DNA from: an uncultured Brachyspira sp.
Lineage (GTDB): Bacteria > Spirochaetota > Brachyspiria > Brachyspirales > Brachyspiraceae
DNA: 41,207 nt
Assembly: GCF_910588665.1 (NCBI RefSeq)
Contig: NZ_CAJUPR010000015.1
Coordinates: 1-41,207 of the forward strand
Reading direction: 5' to 3'
Position 1 is the first letter of the stretch. Every line of letters begins with the position of its first letter. The notes beneath the pieces were generated by a model. The model ran no database searches. It was not told the origin of the DNA and worked only from the letters and a program-made list of their open reading frames with translations. Position numbers and translations under genes: made by a program. This document shows positions 17,867-26,439 of this stretch, piece after piece.

Positions 17867-17913
17867 ATCTTATAATAGTTAATTTTCTCAGCAAAATGTT
17901 GTAACTATAAGAT
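17867..17913. other. Bulged stem-loop between MCP and metQ-like gene
   Basis: ATCTTATA at 17867-17874 and AGTTA at 17877-17881 pair with TAACTATAAGAT at 17902-17913, leaving a two-base bulge. An inner ATTTT/AAAAT hairpin closes on CTCAGC. It lacks a clean U tract and lies upstream of the metQ-like promoter, so its role is open. The remainder of 17751-18042 is plain AT-rich spacer apart from that promoter. Confidence 0.4.
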
Positions 17914-17975
17914 TTATTAAAAACGGCTTTATGCAAAAAAATACAGAAAAACAAGCATTATCCGTATAATTTTTA

Positions 17976-18004
17976 TTGAAATTATTGTTTATTAATAATA
18001 TAAT
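17976..18004 (+). promoter_or_regulatory. Promoter of the MetQ-like gene
   Basis: TTGAAA at 17976-17981 and TATAAT at 17999-18004 with 17 bases between, placing the transcript start near 18011. The leader is then only about 32 bases, too short for a SAM riboswitch. Confidence 0.65.
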
Positions 18005-18042
18005 TTATTAACTATCATAAAGTTTATTTAAGGAGAAAAAAT

Positions 18043-18858
18043 ATGAAAAAATTTTTATTATTAATTTCAGCTGTGATATTATCATTATCAATAGCTTCAT
18101 GCAGAGGTAAAACTTCATCAGATAATCAGATTGTAAAAGTAGGTTTTGCAGGAGAGTCTGATTATCAAATTTGGAATCCTATAGCCGCTAAATTAGCTCA
18201 GGAAGGAATCACTGTTGAATTGGTTTCTTTCTCTGATTATACTATACCTAATCAGGCATTGAATGACGGTGAAATTGATTTGAATGCCTTTCAGCACTAT
18301 GCATATTTTGATGATGAAGTATCAAATAAAGGATATGATCTTACAGCTATTGCAGATACTTATATATCCGCTATGAATATTTATTCTACCAATATTACAG
18401 ATGTTAAAGAATTAAAAAACGGTGATAAGGTTGCCATACCTAATGATCCTTCCAACGGAGGAAGAGCTTTAAAAGTTCTTCAGGCTGCAGGACTTATTAA
18501 AGTAAGACCTGAGGCGGGAGACACTCCTAGTATAATGGATATAATTGAAAATCCTCTTAATCTTGAAATCGTGGAAATGGACGCAGGAGCTATTTACGGG
18601 GTGCTTCCAGATGTTGCTTGCGCCGTTATCAATGGAAACTATGCAATAGATTTTAATTTAAATCCCGGTTCGGATTATATATTCAAAGATGATCCTTCTA
18701 TTTACAGCGGAAAATCTTTTGTAAATTTAATAGCTGCTAGAACTAAAGATAAAGACAATGAACTATATAAAAAAGTAGTTGCCGCTTATCAGTCCGATAT
18801 AGTTGAAAAAGTTTATAATGAAAATTTTAAAGGTTCTTATCTTCCTGCTTGGAAATAA
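18043..18858 (+). CDS. MetQ/NlpA-family substrate-binding lipoprotein
   Basis: Lipid-anchored periplasmic binding protein of the NlpA family, 271 residues, usually for methionine. The signal ends in the lipobox SIASC at residues about 16-20. Family marks are LVSFSDYTIPNQALNDGEIDLNAFQHYAYFD, then KVAIPNDPSNGGRALKVLQAAGLI, and the closing AYQSDIVEK. No MetN ATPase or MetI permease gene is adjacent, so it either serves a transporter encoded elsewhere or acts alone. AAGGAG precedes ATG. It is a single-gene unit between its own promoter and a strong terminator. Confidence 0.9.
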   Translation: MKKFLLLISAVILSLSIASCRGKTSSDNQIVKVGFAGESDYQIWNPIAAKLAQEGITVELVSFSDYTIPNQALNDGEIDLNAFQHYAYFDDEVSNKGYDLTAIADTYISAMNIYSTNITDVKELKNGDKVAIPNDPSNGGRALKVLQAAGLIKVRPEAGDTPSIMDIIENPLNLEIVEMDAGAIYGVLPDVACAVINGNYAIDFNLNPGSDYIFKDDPSIYSGKSFVNLIAARTKDKDNELYKKVVAAYQSDIVEKVYNENFKGSYLPAWK

Positions 18859-18868
18859 TTATAATGAT

Positions 18869-18904
18869 AAAAGCATGAGAACTTAAAAAATCTCATGCTT
18901 TTTA
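18869..18904. terminator. Intrinsic terminator after the MetQ-like gene
   Basis: AAAAGCATGAGA at 18869-18880, a 10-base loop and TCTCATGCTTTT at 18891-18902, followed by T residues. The A and T arms would allow it to act in both directions, on this gene and on the convergent gene at 18960. Confidence 0.85.
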
Positions 18905-18959
18905 TATGATATATAAATTTGTTCTATTTTCCAATGCTTTATTTTAATTCTGCATTCAT

Positions 18960-21734
18960 TTACCAAGACATTTGAAGTCCGAAACCTATATAAATATCGT
19001 TTAAAGTTGGATAATTGCGTAGAATATTTTTATCAATATTAATAGGAAGCCTCAAAGCTACTAATATATAAGGCTCTCCTGTAGCAATATTCTGATATCC
19101 AGTTATCGGTATGCTTGCATTAATTCCAGTCTTCAAAGCAATGGAATGCATATATTCTTTTGAATAATAGGCATATCTGTATGATATGGATGCAAATAAA
19201 TTATCAAAATATATATGGCTTAAATTAAAATTAGAATCTAAATACCCTAAAAGCTCAAAATCTCCGCCTAAAAGAAAATTGCTTTCATATCTTTTATTTT
19301 GAATATATGCATGAAACTCTTCAGGAGCTTTCACTTCTCTTCCTCCGAATATAATGGAAGAACCGTCAAATGGAGCAATACTGTCAAATGCATAAGAACC
19401 GTAAAAACCAGCTCTTATAGGAATATATCTTGTCTGAAACTTAGTGCTGAAATCTATTGCAAATTTATTATATTTTACAGAATATACATGGTAAAGACTG
19501 ATATCGACTAAATCATCTCTGTAGGGCTTATCTGTTTTTACTCTGAATATCATTGACATTTTAAGAGAAAGATTAAAAATATATGAAGAATATTTCCAAG
19601 TGAATGCGCTTGATGTATTTGTATTAGGAATAACAAATTCGGAAAATAAATATCCTGATATTGAAGGCTCTAATAAAAAATATAGTTTATCGCTTTCGGT
19701 ATTAAGCATAAACTGCATAGCAAGATAAGAGCTTAATCTCCAGTAATTATAAAAAGAATATACTACATCGCTTTTAAATCCGAAGTATAAAGGATATAGC
19801 ATACTAAAAGAAGAAATATCTAATTGAGTCTGCAGAAAATTTGAAGGTATGTCATAACCAATCCAAATCAAAGCTAAATTGTCTATAGAAGGAGAAGCTA
19901 TAACCGATAATATGCCAAGCCCGTTTATAATAAAAGGATATGTGTCATTTATCTGAGGAAGAGGAACCCACATAGCCCAAGGTTTAATATACTTAAAAGC
20001 ATTATAATTTTTAATATCTGCCTGAGGTTTAAACTCATATTTATTAATTGTTTTATCGGTATATGTAAAATTTTTTGAAGCATATACATTGTCGCTATAT
20101 TTCATAAGTCTGTCATATTCAGAAAATCTTCCTTTGTAATAGATATTTTCACCAGCATATACCGCAGAAAATACGCCTCCCGAATAATCTTTTGTATAAA
20201 GCTTCATACTGTTATTATTTAAATCTATTTCTCCTAATTTATAGAATCTGTCATCGCTGTTGTATGAAAAGAGGAGCTTATTGCCTGAGTATCTTAAATA
20301 TCTTACATAATTCAGAGTTTTATCCTTTGCATCAATATACTTTAATGTTTTATTTATATAATTAAATACGGCTATATGCTTAATGCCGTTTTCCGTAACT
20401 ATTAATGCTATATTATCATCATCTATTACGGTAGGAGAACTATATCCGAAATTATCATTAGCGGGAAGCAGTATTTCTTTTTCATTATTTTCGTTTATAT
20501 ATACTAAAATAGAATTATGCAGATCTTTTGATATTCCTATAATGCCTTCTCTGAAATATCTTGCATACTGCATATCAAACCATTTTCTTTTTGTTCTTCT
20601 TTTTTTATTAAGATCATATTCTTTGACAATATATCTGTAAAGACCCGCATTATAAGTATAAGAAACTATTAATGCATTGCCCGTATTTTTAGATATGTCC
20701 AAGCTCTCAGAGCTTCTGTCTATTAAAAATTCAAGATTTAAATCTTTTTTACCGTTTTCATTATTTCTTTTTTCACTATAAGAATATAATGCTCCGATAT
20801 CTCCGTCTATATAGTATAATGTATCATTATATGAATAAATATCATTAATAAAAGTTTCCTTATCATTTACTTTCAAATCTTCGCTTGGATTAATATTTGC
20901 TAATACTAAATAATTTTGAAAATCAGCCCATACTTCAATAAACTTCATTCCATATACTTTTCTGAAAGCTCCGTAAACACCCGAATTATAAACTAAAAAT
21001 GAAAAATGAAGTTTTGTCTGCATTCTCTTCCAAAACTCATTATACTTTTGCATGCCAAATCTTTCCTGCAGATATTTTGAGAATAAACCGCCGTATTCAT
21101 AATAAACATTTCCATAAGGTATTTTAGTCCATAAATAAGATGCCTGAATTGGCGTTCTGAAGTTTCCCTCGTATATATCCTGTCTTAATCTCTGTTTAAC
21201 TAAAGGATCATTTGCCCTTCCAAATCCTGTAAAGCTTTCAGCACTTACAGGGGCTCCTTCCATCATAAAAGGTACGGCATTTATATGAACAAATGAAGCC
21301 CAATTGCCCATTACTTTTGAAGATATTCCCGTATTCTCTGAAGCAAGCGAAAGAAGATGCGTAAGTTCATGTATAAATACGCTTTCAAAGTTATTACTGT
21401 AGCTGGTGAAATTTTCATCTAAATTTGTATCATACAGTATTAAACTGGAATACGGTATAATCATTGCAGCCGAATTAAACATATTAATATCAGGAGTTAT
21501 AGTTATAGGTATTTTTCCTCCTACGGTGCTATTTAAAAGCTTGGAGTATTTATTATATATATTGTCTGCGGATTTTGCCAGATTTTCAGCCGTTCTTCTG
21601 GATTCTAAAGGAAAAATGATTTCAAACTTTTCCGTTTGTATAGTATATAGTTTTCTAAACGGTTTAAATATCTGAGCATAAATATTAAATCGGAAAATAA
21701 ATATTATGAATAATAATATAAAAAACTTTTTCAT
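18960..21734 (-). CDS. Large HExxH metallopeptidase-like protein with propeller and C-terminal barrel
   Basis: A secreted 924-residue protein, unusual in its domain order. A signal peptide (residues 1-20) is followed by a gluzincin-type peptidase domain: HELTH at 122-126 and the third-ligand helix FMMEGAPVSAES with E159, as in the peptidase MA-like group. The middle third (about 275-560) is made of WD40/TolB-like blade repeats. The last third (about 610-924) has alternating strands and ends in IYIGFGLQMSW, like an outer-membrane barrel with a terminal aromatic residue. It is therefore probably an outer-membrane protein with a periplasmic or exposed peptidase and propeller. The catalytic motif looks intact. 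Substrate is unknown. Confidence 0.72.
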   Translation of the reverse strand: MKKFFILLFIIFIFRFNIYAQIFKPFRKLYTIQTEKFEIIFPLESRRTAENLAKSADNIYNKYSKLLNSTVGGKIPITITPDINMFNSAAMIIPYSSLILYDTNLDENFTSYSNNFESVFIHELTHLLSLASENTGISSKVMGNWASFVHINAVPFMMEGAPVSAESFTGFGRANDPLVKQRLRQDIYEGNFRTPIQASYLWTKIPYGNVYYEYGGLFSKYLQERFGMQKYNEFWKRMQTKLHFSFLVYNSGVYGAFRKVYGMKFIEVWADFQNYLVLANINPSEDLKVNDKETFINDIYSYNDTLYYIDGDIGALYSYSEKRNNENGKKDLNLEFLIDRSSESLDISKNTGNALIVSYTYNAGLYRYIVKEYDLNKKRRTKRKWFDMQYARYFREGIIGISKDLHNSILVYINENNEKEILLPANDNFGYSSPTVIDDDNIALIVTENGIKHIAVFNYINKTLKYIDAKDKTLNYVRYLRYSGNKLLFSYNSDDRFYKLGEIDLNNNSMKLYTKDYSGGVFSAVYAGENIYYKGRFSEYDRLMKYSDNVYASKNFTYTDKTINKYEFKPQADIKNYNAFKYIKPWAMWVPLPQINDTYPFIINGLGILSVIASPSIDNLALIWIGYDIPSNFLQTQLDISSFSMLYPLYFGFKSDVVYSFYNYWRLSSYLAMQFMLNTESDKLYFLLEPSISGYLFSEFVIPNTNTSSAFTWKYSSYIFNLSLKMSMIFRVKTDKPYRDDLVDISLYHVYSVKYNKFAIDFSTKFQTRYIPIRAGFYGSYAFDSIAPFDGSSIIFGGREVKAPEEFHAYIQNKRYESNFLLGGDFELLGYLDSNFNLSHIYFDNLFASISYRYAYYSKEYMHSIALKTGINASIPITGYQNIATGEPYILVALRLPINIDKNILRNYPTLNDIYIGFGLQMSW

Positions 21735-21834
21735 AAACGATTTGCATCTAGTATACTTTTCTGTTTTTGCAAATTATCATATTTGCTTTAATTATTATTG
21801 AATAAAGTTCAAGAAATTTTTACAAAACAAAATA

Positions 21835-21863
21835 AAGAGGCATTACTTAAAATAACGCCTCTT
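21835..21863 (-). terminator. Intrinsic terminator after the YugP-type peptidase gene
   Basis: On the minus strand AAGAGGC and GCCTCTT pair across TTA/TAA with one mismatch. A T-rich run (TTTATTTTGTTTTG) follows. It lies 10 bases beyond the stop of the gene at 21873. Confidence 0.7.
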
Positions 21864-21872
21864 AAATAAATT

Positions 21873-22571
21873 TTAATCTCTTCTTCTTTGAGCAAGCATT
21901 AAAAGTCTTAATAATGTAAGTACAGCGGTAACTGCGGCTGCAACATAAGTTAAAGCTGCGGCAGATAATACTTTTTTAGCTCCGTAAAGCTCTTCGCTGT
22001 CTAAAAAACCGCCATTATCCAGTATCTTTATAGCTCTGTTTGAAGCGTCAAATTCCACAGGCAATGTTATAAGAGAGAAAAATACGGCAAAAGCAAAAAG
22101 TATAATGCCTGCAATCATTATATAATATGAAAAACTTCCAGCTCCTCCTATTATGATGCCTATTAATACTAAATAAGGTCCGAATTGATTTCCTATAGCG
22201 CATAAAGGATAAAATCCGTTTCTTAGGGAAAGAGGTGCATATCCTCTGTCATGCTGTATTGCATGTCCTACTTCATGAGCTGCAACTCCTAAAGCCGCAA
22301 CATCGGTGCCGTTATAAACATCATCGGAAAGTCTTAAAACTCTGGACGAAGGATCATAATGATCCGTTAATGTACCGCTTATTCTTTCTACAGGAATATT
22401 AATTCCGTATCCTTCTAATATATATTTGGCAGTCTGAGCTCCTGTAATTCCTCTTTTATTTTCCATTCTGCTGTATTTTGCATAGGTTCCTTTTACTTTC
22501 ATCTGAGCCCAAAACCCTAATAATATTCCGGGAATTAGTATCCATATATATCCAAAATAATATTCAAACAT
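21873..22571 (-). CDS. YugP-type zinc-dependent membrane peptidase (Zn_peptidase_2)
   Basis: A 232-residue membrane protein with an N-terminal helix, a cytoplasmic or membrane-facing peptidase segment and three further helices. The zinc motif is AAHEVGHAIQH at about residues 97-107 (HExxH). The preceding segment is typical of the family: ISGTLTDHYDPSSRVLRLSDDVYNG. The later LPVEFDASNRAIKIL stretch supplies the likely third ligand. Physiological substrates are not established. AAGGAGG precedes ATG. Its own terminator and a 180-base gap on the 5' side indicate a single-gene unit. Confidence 0.9.
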   Translation of the reverse strand: MFEYYFGYIWILIPGILLGFWAQMKVKGTYAKYSRMENKRGITGAQTAKYILEGYGINIPVERISGTLTDHYDPSSRVLRLSDDVYNGTDVAALGVAAHEVGHAIQHDRGYAPLSLRNGFYPLCAIGNQFGPYLVLIGIIIGGAGSFSYYIMIAGIILFAFAVFFSLITLPVEFDASNRAIKILDNGGFLDSEELYGAKKVLSAAALTYVAAAVTAVLTLLRLLMLAQRRRD

Positions 22572-22752
22572 TAAAAACCTCCTTAAAAAATTAATAATTA
22601 GTATTTTTCAATATTTTGACCATTATAACATTTTTAAAAGCTTTATTGTAAAATAAATAATCATTGAATTATTAAGTTTTATTTTACATATACATCTGCT
22701 TTTATTATATAAAAATCTATTAAATTATATTTTGTATAATTTGTATTAATTG

Positions 22753-23739
22753 CTAATAAACTTTATCAGCATTTATTACTGTGTATTCAATAGTTTCTCC
22801 TACTGCCTGAAGAGTTTTTTTATCTATCTTATCTATAGTGTCTTGGCTTGTATGATGAAAAGGGTATCCCATATCTATAATATCAATAAAAGGGATTCTT
22901 TCATTTAAAAACGGCGTATGATCATCTATTATAGCTCCGTAATGATCATCTGCAAAGTATTCGGCATATCCTAAATTATCCGCATACTTCCAAACATTAT
23001 TATATATCTGCGAATAATATGTATGAGCGAAGCTTTCATATTTGAATTTAGCTGTTTTGCTTCCCACCATATCAAGCAGTATTCCGAATTTAATTTTTTT
23101 TTCATCAATGATTTTTTGTTTTAATATTATATCCTCTACAAAAGCGATGCTGCCCTGTATCCAATCTGTTTCTATTAAAGAAGTTCCTTTCACATCAAAT
23201 AAATTTCCGTCATCTTCCAAATCAAATAATATAAAGCATACGCTGTAAGGCAGCATATCATAGTTTTTTAAAGCTTTCATAAGTTCCAATAAAACCCCGC
23301 TGCTGCTTGCTCCGTCATTTGCTCCGCTTATAGGACTATTTCTGTTAAATTGTATGGGATCTTTTTCTGCAACAGAACGGCTGTCAAAATGGCTTGTTAT
23401 TATTATATATTCGTCTGTTTTTCCTTTTAGAAATGCATATATATTTTCTCCTGTTCTTTCTTTTATATAGGGAGCTTCAAAATTATGAGAATATACCTGA
23501 TATCCCATATTTGAAATTTCTTCTTTAAAAAAATTTCTTACTTTTTTATGAGCTTTCGAACCGTAGTTTCTAGGTCCTAAATCAGTTTGAGCTTTTATAT
23601 AATTATATGCATCATCAGCATTAAAATAAAAGTTTATTTCTATTGCCCGCTGCCTTTTTTTATAATCATTAGCCTTTGCATTATCGCATGAGGATAACAG
23701 CATTGCGGCTATTATAAAAATCATAGTTATATATTTCAT
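22753..23739 (-). CDS. M28-family zinc hydrolase lipoprotein, glutaminyl-cyclase-like
   Basis: A 328-residue lipoprotein (lipobox LLSSC at 14-18). The M28 metal-binding residues are visible: H117 in SHFDSR, D142 in NDGASSSG, E175 in LFDLEDDG, D223 in LLDMVG and H295 or H296 near the end. The segment DDHTPFLNERIPFIDIIDM and the HHTSQDT that follows resemble glutaminyl-peptide cyclotransferases more than aminopeptidases. It could thus form N-terminal pyroglutamate on exported proteins, or be an aminopeptidase; sequence alone leaves both open. It sits divergent from flaB with its own promoter. Confidence 0.83.
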   Translation of the reverse strand: MKYITMIFIIAAMLLSSCDNAKANDYKKRQRAIEINFYFNADDAYNYIKAQTDLGPRNYGSKAHKKVRNFFKEEISNMGYQVYSHNFEAPYIKERTGENIYAFLKGKTDEYIIITSHFDSRSVAEKDPIQFNRNSPISGANDGASSSGVLLELMKALKNYDMLPYSVCFILFDLEDDGNLFDVKGTSLIETDWIQGSIAFVEDIILKQKIIDEKKIKFGILLDMVGSKTAKFKYESFAHTYYSQIYNNVWKYADNLGYAEYFADDHYGAIIDDHTPFLNERIPFIDIIDMGYPFHHTSQDTIDKIDKKTLQAVGETIEYTVINADKVY

Positions 23740-23781
23740 ATTTTTTTATAATTACCCTGTTTTTATTGCGTATTTCCATCA

Positions 23782-23810
23782 ATTTTAATTTAATATTATC
23801 AAAAAGTCAA
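23782..23810 (-). promoter_or_regulatory. Promoter of the M28 lipoprotein gene
   Basis: On the minus strand TTGACT at 23810-23805 and TAAAAT at 23787-23782, spacer 17, about 45 bases before the start codon. Confidence 0.6.
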
Positions 23811-23882
23811 TAAAATATACAGATTTATGTATTTTTGTATAGTAAAACTTTTGTATCGGAATTTTTTTATAAAAATTTAGTC

Positions 23883-23910
23883 TTTACTTTTTTTTAAAAT
23901 ATATTATAAT
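23883..23910 (+). promoter_or_regulatory. Possible sigma-70-type promoter of flaB
   Basis: TTTACT at 23883-23888 and TATAAT at 23905-23910, spacer 16, about 130 bases before the flagellin gene. I found no good match to the sigma-28 consensus (TAAA-N15-GCCGATAA) in 23740-24049. Besides the two promoters that 310-base gap holds only AT-rich spacer. Confidence 0.45.
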
Positions 23911-24049
23911 AAATACTGTATGCTAAGTTAATATTATGCTGCTGTTTTTTAGGGGATGGATAAACAGCATTTTTATACATAATATAAAAAGCTTTAGAAA
24001 AATAAAAATTACAAACAAATATTTTAAGCACTATTCATGGAGGGTAGTT

Positions 24050-24886
24050 ATGATTATCAACAATAATATTTCTGCATTAAATGCAAACAGGCAATTGAGT
24101 TTAACAGGAAATTCAATGACTAAAACAATAAGTCAGCTTTCCAGCGGTATGAGAATTAATACTGCAGGAGATGATGCTTCAGGATTAGCAGTATCTGAAA
24201 AAATGCGTTCTCAATACCGCGGTTTACAGCAGGCTACTAGAAATGCTCAGAGCGGTATTTCTTTCATTCAGACAACAGAAGGTTATTTGAATGAAACTAC
24301 TAACATTATGCAAAGAATGAGAGAATTAGCCATTCAGTCAGCTAACGGAATATATTCCGACAGCGACAGAGCTTTAATTCAAGTTGAAGTTAATCAATTA
24401 GTAGCCGAAGTTGACAGAATTGCTTCCCAGGCTGAATTCAATAAAATGAATATGTTAACAGGACGTTTTGCTGCTGATGGTCAGACTCCTATAACTTTTC
24501 ATATCGGAGCCAATATGGATCAAAGAGTATCCGTTAATATAGGTTCTATGACTGCGGCTAATTTACAAGTAGGAGGAGATACTCCTCTTTCTATTTCTTC
24601 CGTAGAAACAGCCAATCAGGCTTTGGGAAGAATAGATGAAGGCATACAAATGGTAGTAGCTCAAAGAGCTGAATTAGGCGCCGTTCAAAACAGAATGGAA
24701 TCTATGGTAAAAAGCTTAATGATAGCTACTGAAAATACTATAGCTTCTGAGAGCGTTATACGCGATGCTGATATGGCTCAGGCTATGGTTGCTTATACAC
24801 GCGAACAGATATTACAGCAAACAGGAGCAGCTATGCTTGCTAATGCTAATATGAAAAATCAATCTATAATGAGAATTATAGGATAA
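24050..24886 (+). CDS. flaB: Flagellin FlaB, core protein of the periplasmic flagellum
   Basis: Core filament protein of the spirochaete periplasmic flagellum, 278 residues. The N-terminal D0/D1 region is canonical (MIINNNISALNANRQL, then SSGMRINTAGDDASGLAVSEKM). The C-terminal D1/D0 helices are too (ENTIASESVIRDADMAQAM, EQILQQTGAAMLANAN). The centre is very short, as in flagellins that are not exposed on the cell surface. The start is at 24050 after GGAGGG at 24039-24044; the open frame extends to 23936 but that part lacks flagellin features. There is no signal peptide, as expected for export by the flagellar type III system. Which FlaB paralogue it is cannot be settled here. Confidence 0.96.
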   Translation: MIINNNISALNANRQLSLTGNSMTKTISQLSSGMRINTAGDDASGLAVSEKMRSQYRGLQQATRNAQSGISFIQTTEGYLNETTNIMQRMRELAIQSANGIYSDSDRALIQVEVNQLVAEVDRIASQAEFNKMNMLTGRFAADGQTPITFHIGANMDQRVSVNIGSMTAANLQVGGDTPLSISSVETANQALGRIDEGIQMVVAQRAELGAVQNRMESMVKSLMIATENTIASESVIRDADMAQAMVAYTREQILQQTGAAMLANANMKNQSIMRIIG

Positions 24887-24919
24887 TTTTTTAAGCGACT
24901 TATTACAAATGTAGATATT

Positions 24920-24953
24920 AAAGCCCAAAGTCTTAATGCCTTTGGGCTTTTTT
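24920..24953 (+). terminator. Intrinsic terminator after flaB
   Basis: AAAGCCCAAAG at 24920-24930 pairs with CTTTGGGCTTT at 24940-24950 across a nine-base loop, followed by TTT. A strong GC-core hairpin. Confidence 0.9.
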
Positions 24954-25022
24954 ATAATTAACTTTATAAAAAAATATTATTTATAGAAGAATTAATTGAT
25001 TTTTTATTTCGGATTATTTTAT

Positions 25023-25865
25023 ATGAGGAACATAGATGTAAATATCATAACTAATGCTGTCGCTGATTTATGCATAAAGGCTAATATTTATATTAATAAA
25101 GATATAAAAAATGCCCTTATAAAAAGCAGGGATTTGGAGGAAAATAAACTTGCGGAAAATATTTTAAATGTACTTATAAAAAACTCTGAAATATCTTCTG
25201 AAAAATTAAAGCCTATATGTCAGGATACAGGAATGGCTGTAATATATATTGATATAGGAATTGATGTGCATTTTACAGGCGGTAATTTAACCGATGCAAT
25301 TAACAGAGGAGTAGCATTGGGATATACAAAAGGTTATTTAAGAAAGTCTGTGGTAAATGATCCTATAGAAAGAAAGAATACAAATGACAATACACCTGCA
25401 ATAATACATTATAATATAGTTGACGGCGATAAAATAAAAATTACTGCAGCTCCGAAAGGATTCGGCAGTGAAAATATGAGCAAAATAAAAATGCTTCCTC
25501 CTTCTGCAGGTATAGAGGGGGTAAAAGAGTTTGTTTATGAAACTGTTAAATCGGCGTCTTCCAATGCCTGCCCTCCTATGATAATAGGCATAGGTTTGGG
25601 AGGAAGTATGGAGAAATGCGCAGATATTGCAAAGAGGGCTTTGCTTAGAGAAATAGGTACAAAAAATAATGATATCCGTCTGCAAATGCTGGAAGAAGAG
25701 ATGCTTGAAGAGATTAATAAAATGAATATAGGTCCTTCAGGATTTGGAGGTAAAACAACAGCTTTAGCCGTTCATATAAATATGTATGCCGCACATATAG
25801 CTTCTCTTCCCGTATGCGTCTGCACAGGCTGTAATGCAACAAGACATAGTGAAATTGTATTATAA
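25023..25865 (+). CDS. Class I fumarate hydratase (or tartrate dehydratase) alpha subunit
   Basis: Large part of an oxygen-sensitive 4Fe-4S hydro-lyase that interconverts fumarate and malate; L-tartrate dehydratase uses the same fold. The 280-residue protein has the three cysteine regions expected for the cluster: KPICQDTGMAV, SSNACPPMIIGIG and VCVCTGCNATRH. It also has GGKTTALAVHI near the C-terminus. I start at ATG 25023 (MRNIDVNIITNAV); the frame extends back to 24996 without support. The ribosome binding site is weak. The beta subunit follows 18 bases later. The split two-subunit form is typical of strict anaerobes. Confidence 0.88.
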   Translation: MRNIDVNIITNAVADLCIKANIYINKDIKNALIKSRDLEENKLAENILNVLIKNSEISSEKLKPICQDTGMAVIYIDIGIDVHFTGGNLTDAINRGVALGYTKGYLRKSVVNDPIERKNTNDNTPAIIHYNIVDGDKIKITAAPKGFGSENMSKIKMLPPSAGIEGVKEFVYETVKSASSNACPPMIIGIGLGGSMEKCADIAKRALLREIGTKNNDIRLQMLEEEMLEEINKMNIGPSGFGGKTTALAVHINMYAAHIASLPVCVCTGCNATRHSEIVL

Positions 25866-25883
25866 TATGTTAGGATATAATTT

Positions 25884-26414
25884 ATGGAAATAAAAAAATT
25901 AAATACTCCATTAACAAAAGAGGTTTTATCATTATTAAAGGCGGGCGATATGGTGAGTCTTACAGGCGCTATTTATACGGCAAGAGATGCGGCTCATAAA
26001 AGATTAATTGATATGATAAATAATAATATCAAACTTCCTTTTGACATAGAAAATCAGACAGTTTTTTATGCAGGACCTTCTCCTAATAAGCCGAATGAAG
26101 TTATGGGAAGCATAGGACCTACAACCAGCTATAGAATGGATATTTATTCTCCAATACTTATAAAGCTCGGGCTTTTATCTATGATAGGAAAAGGAGGCAG
26201 AAGTAAAGAGGTAATAGATGCTATGGTAAAGTATGGGGGCGTTTATTTTTCTGCTATAGGAGGAGCTGCCGCTTATATGTCTGATTGCGTTAAATCTTCA
26301 AAGTTAATAGCATTTGAAGACTTGGGGACAGAAGCTATCAGAGAGCTTTATGTTGAGGATATGTTTTTAATTACAGCTATAGACTCTAATGGCAATAATG
26401 CTTTAATTTCATAA
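25884..26414 (+). CDS. Class I fumarate hydratase (or tartrate dehydratase) beta subunit
   Basis: C-terminal part of the same hydro-lyase, 176 residues. Family marks are LKAGDMVSLTGAIYTARDAAHKR near residue 18-40, FYAGPSPNKPNEVMGSIGPTTSYRMD in the middle and FSAIGGAAAYMSDCVKS later. These contribute to the active site at the subunit interface. The motifs do not settle fumarate against tartrate; an anaerobe with this gene pair alone most probably uses it for fumarate. Co-transcribed with the alpha subunit. Confidence 0.88.
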   Translation: MEIKKLNTPLTKEVLSLLKAGDMVSLTGAIYTARDAAHKRLIDMINNNIKLPFDIENQTVFYAGPSPNKPNEVMGSIGPTTSYRMDIYSPILIKLGLLSMIGKGGRSKEVIDAMVKYGGVYFSAIGGAAAYMSDCVKSSKLIAFEDLGTEAIRELYVEDMFLITAIDSNGNNALIS

Positions 26415-26439
26415 TTATAAAATATCATATACTATTTTT

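Noticed and set aside
17751..18042. SAM riboswitch ahead of the MetQ-like gene
   Set aside because: None of the conserved SAM-I or SAM-II core sequences is present, and the promoter leaves only about 32 bases of leader.
23936..24049. Longer start for flagellin at 23936
   Set aside because: The extra 38 residues are not flagellin-like; GGAGGG sits just before ATG 24050 and flagellins begin MIINNN.
23740..24049. Sigma-28 promoter for flaB
   Set aside because: No TAAA-N15-GCCGATAA-like pair was found; only a sigma-70-type pair is plausible.
25338..25685. 115-codon minus-strand frame inside the fumarase alpha gene
   Set aside because: Shadow of a conserved gene; its composition is rich in C, Y and H and lacks any domain pattern or ribosome binding site.
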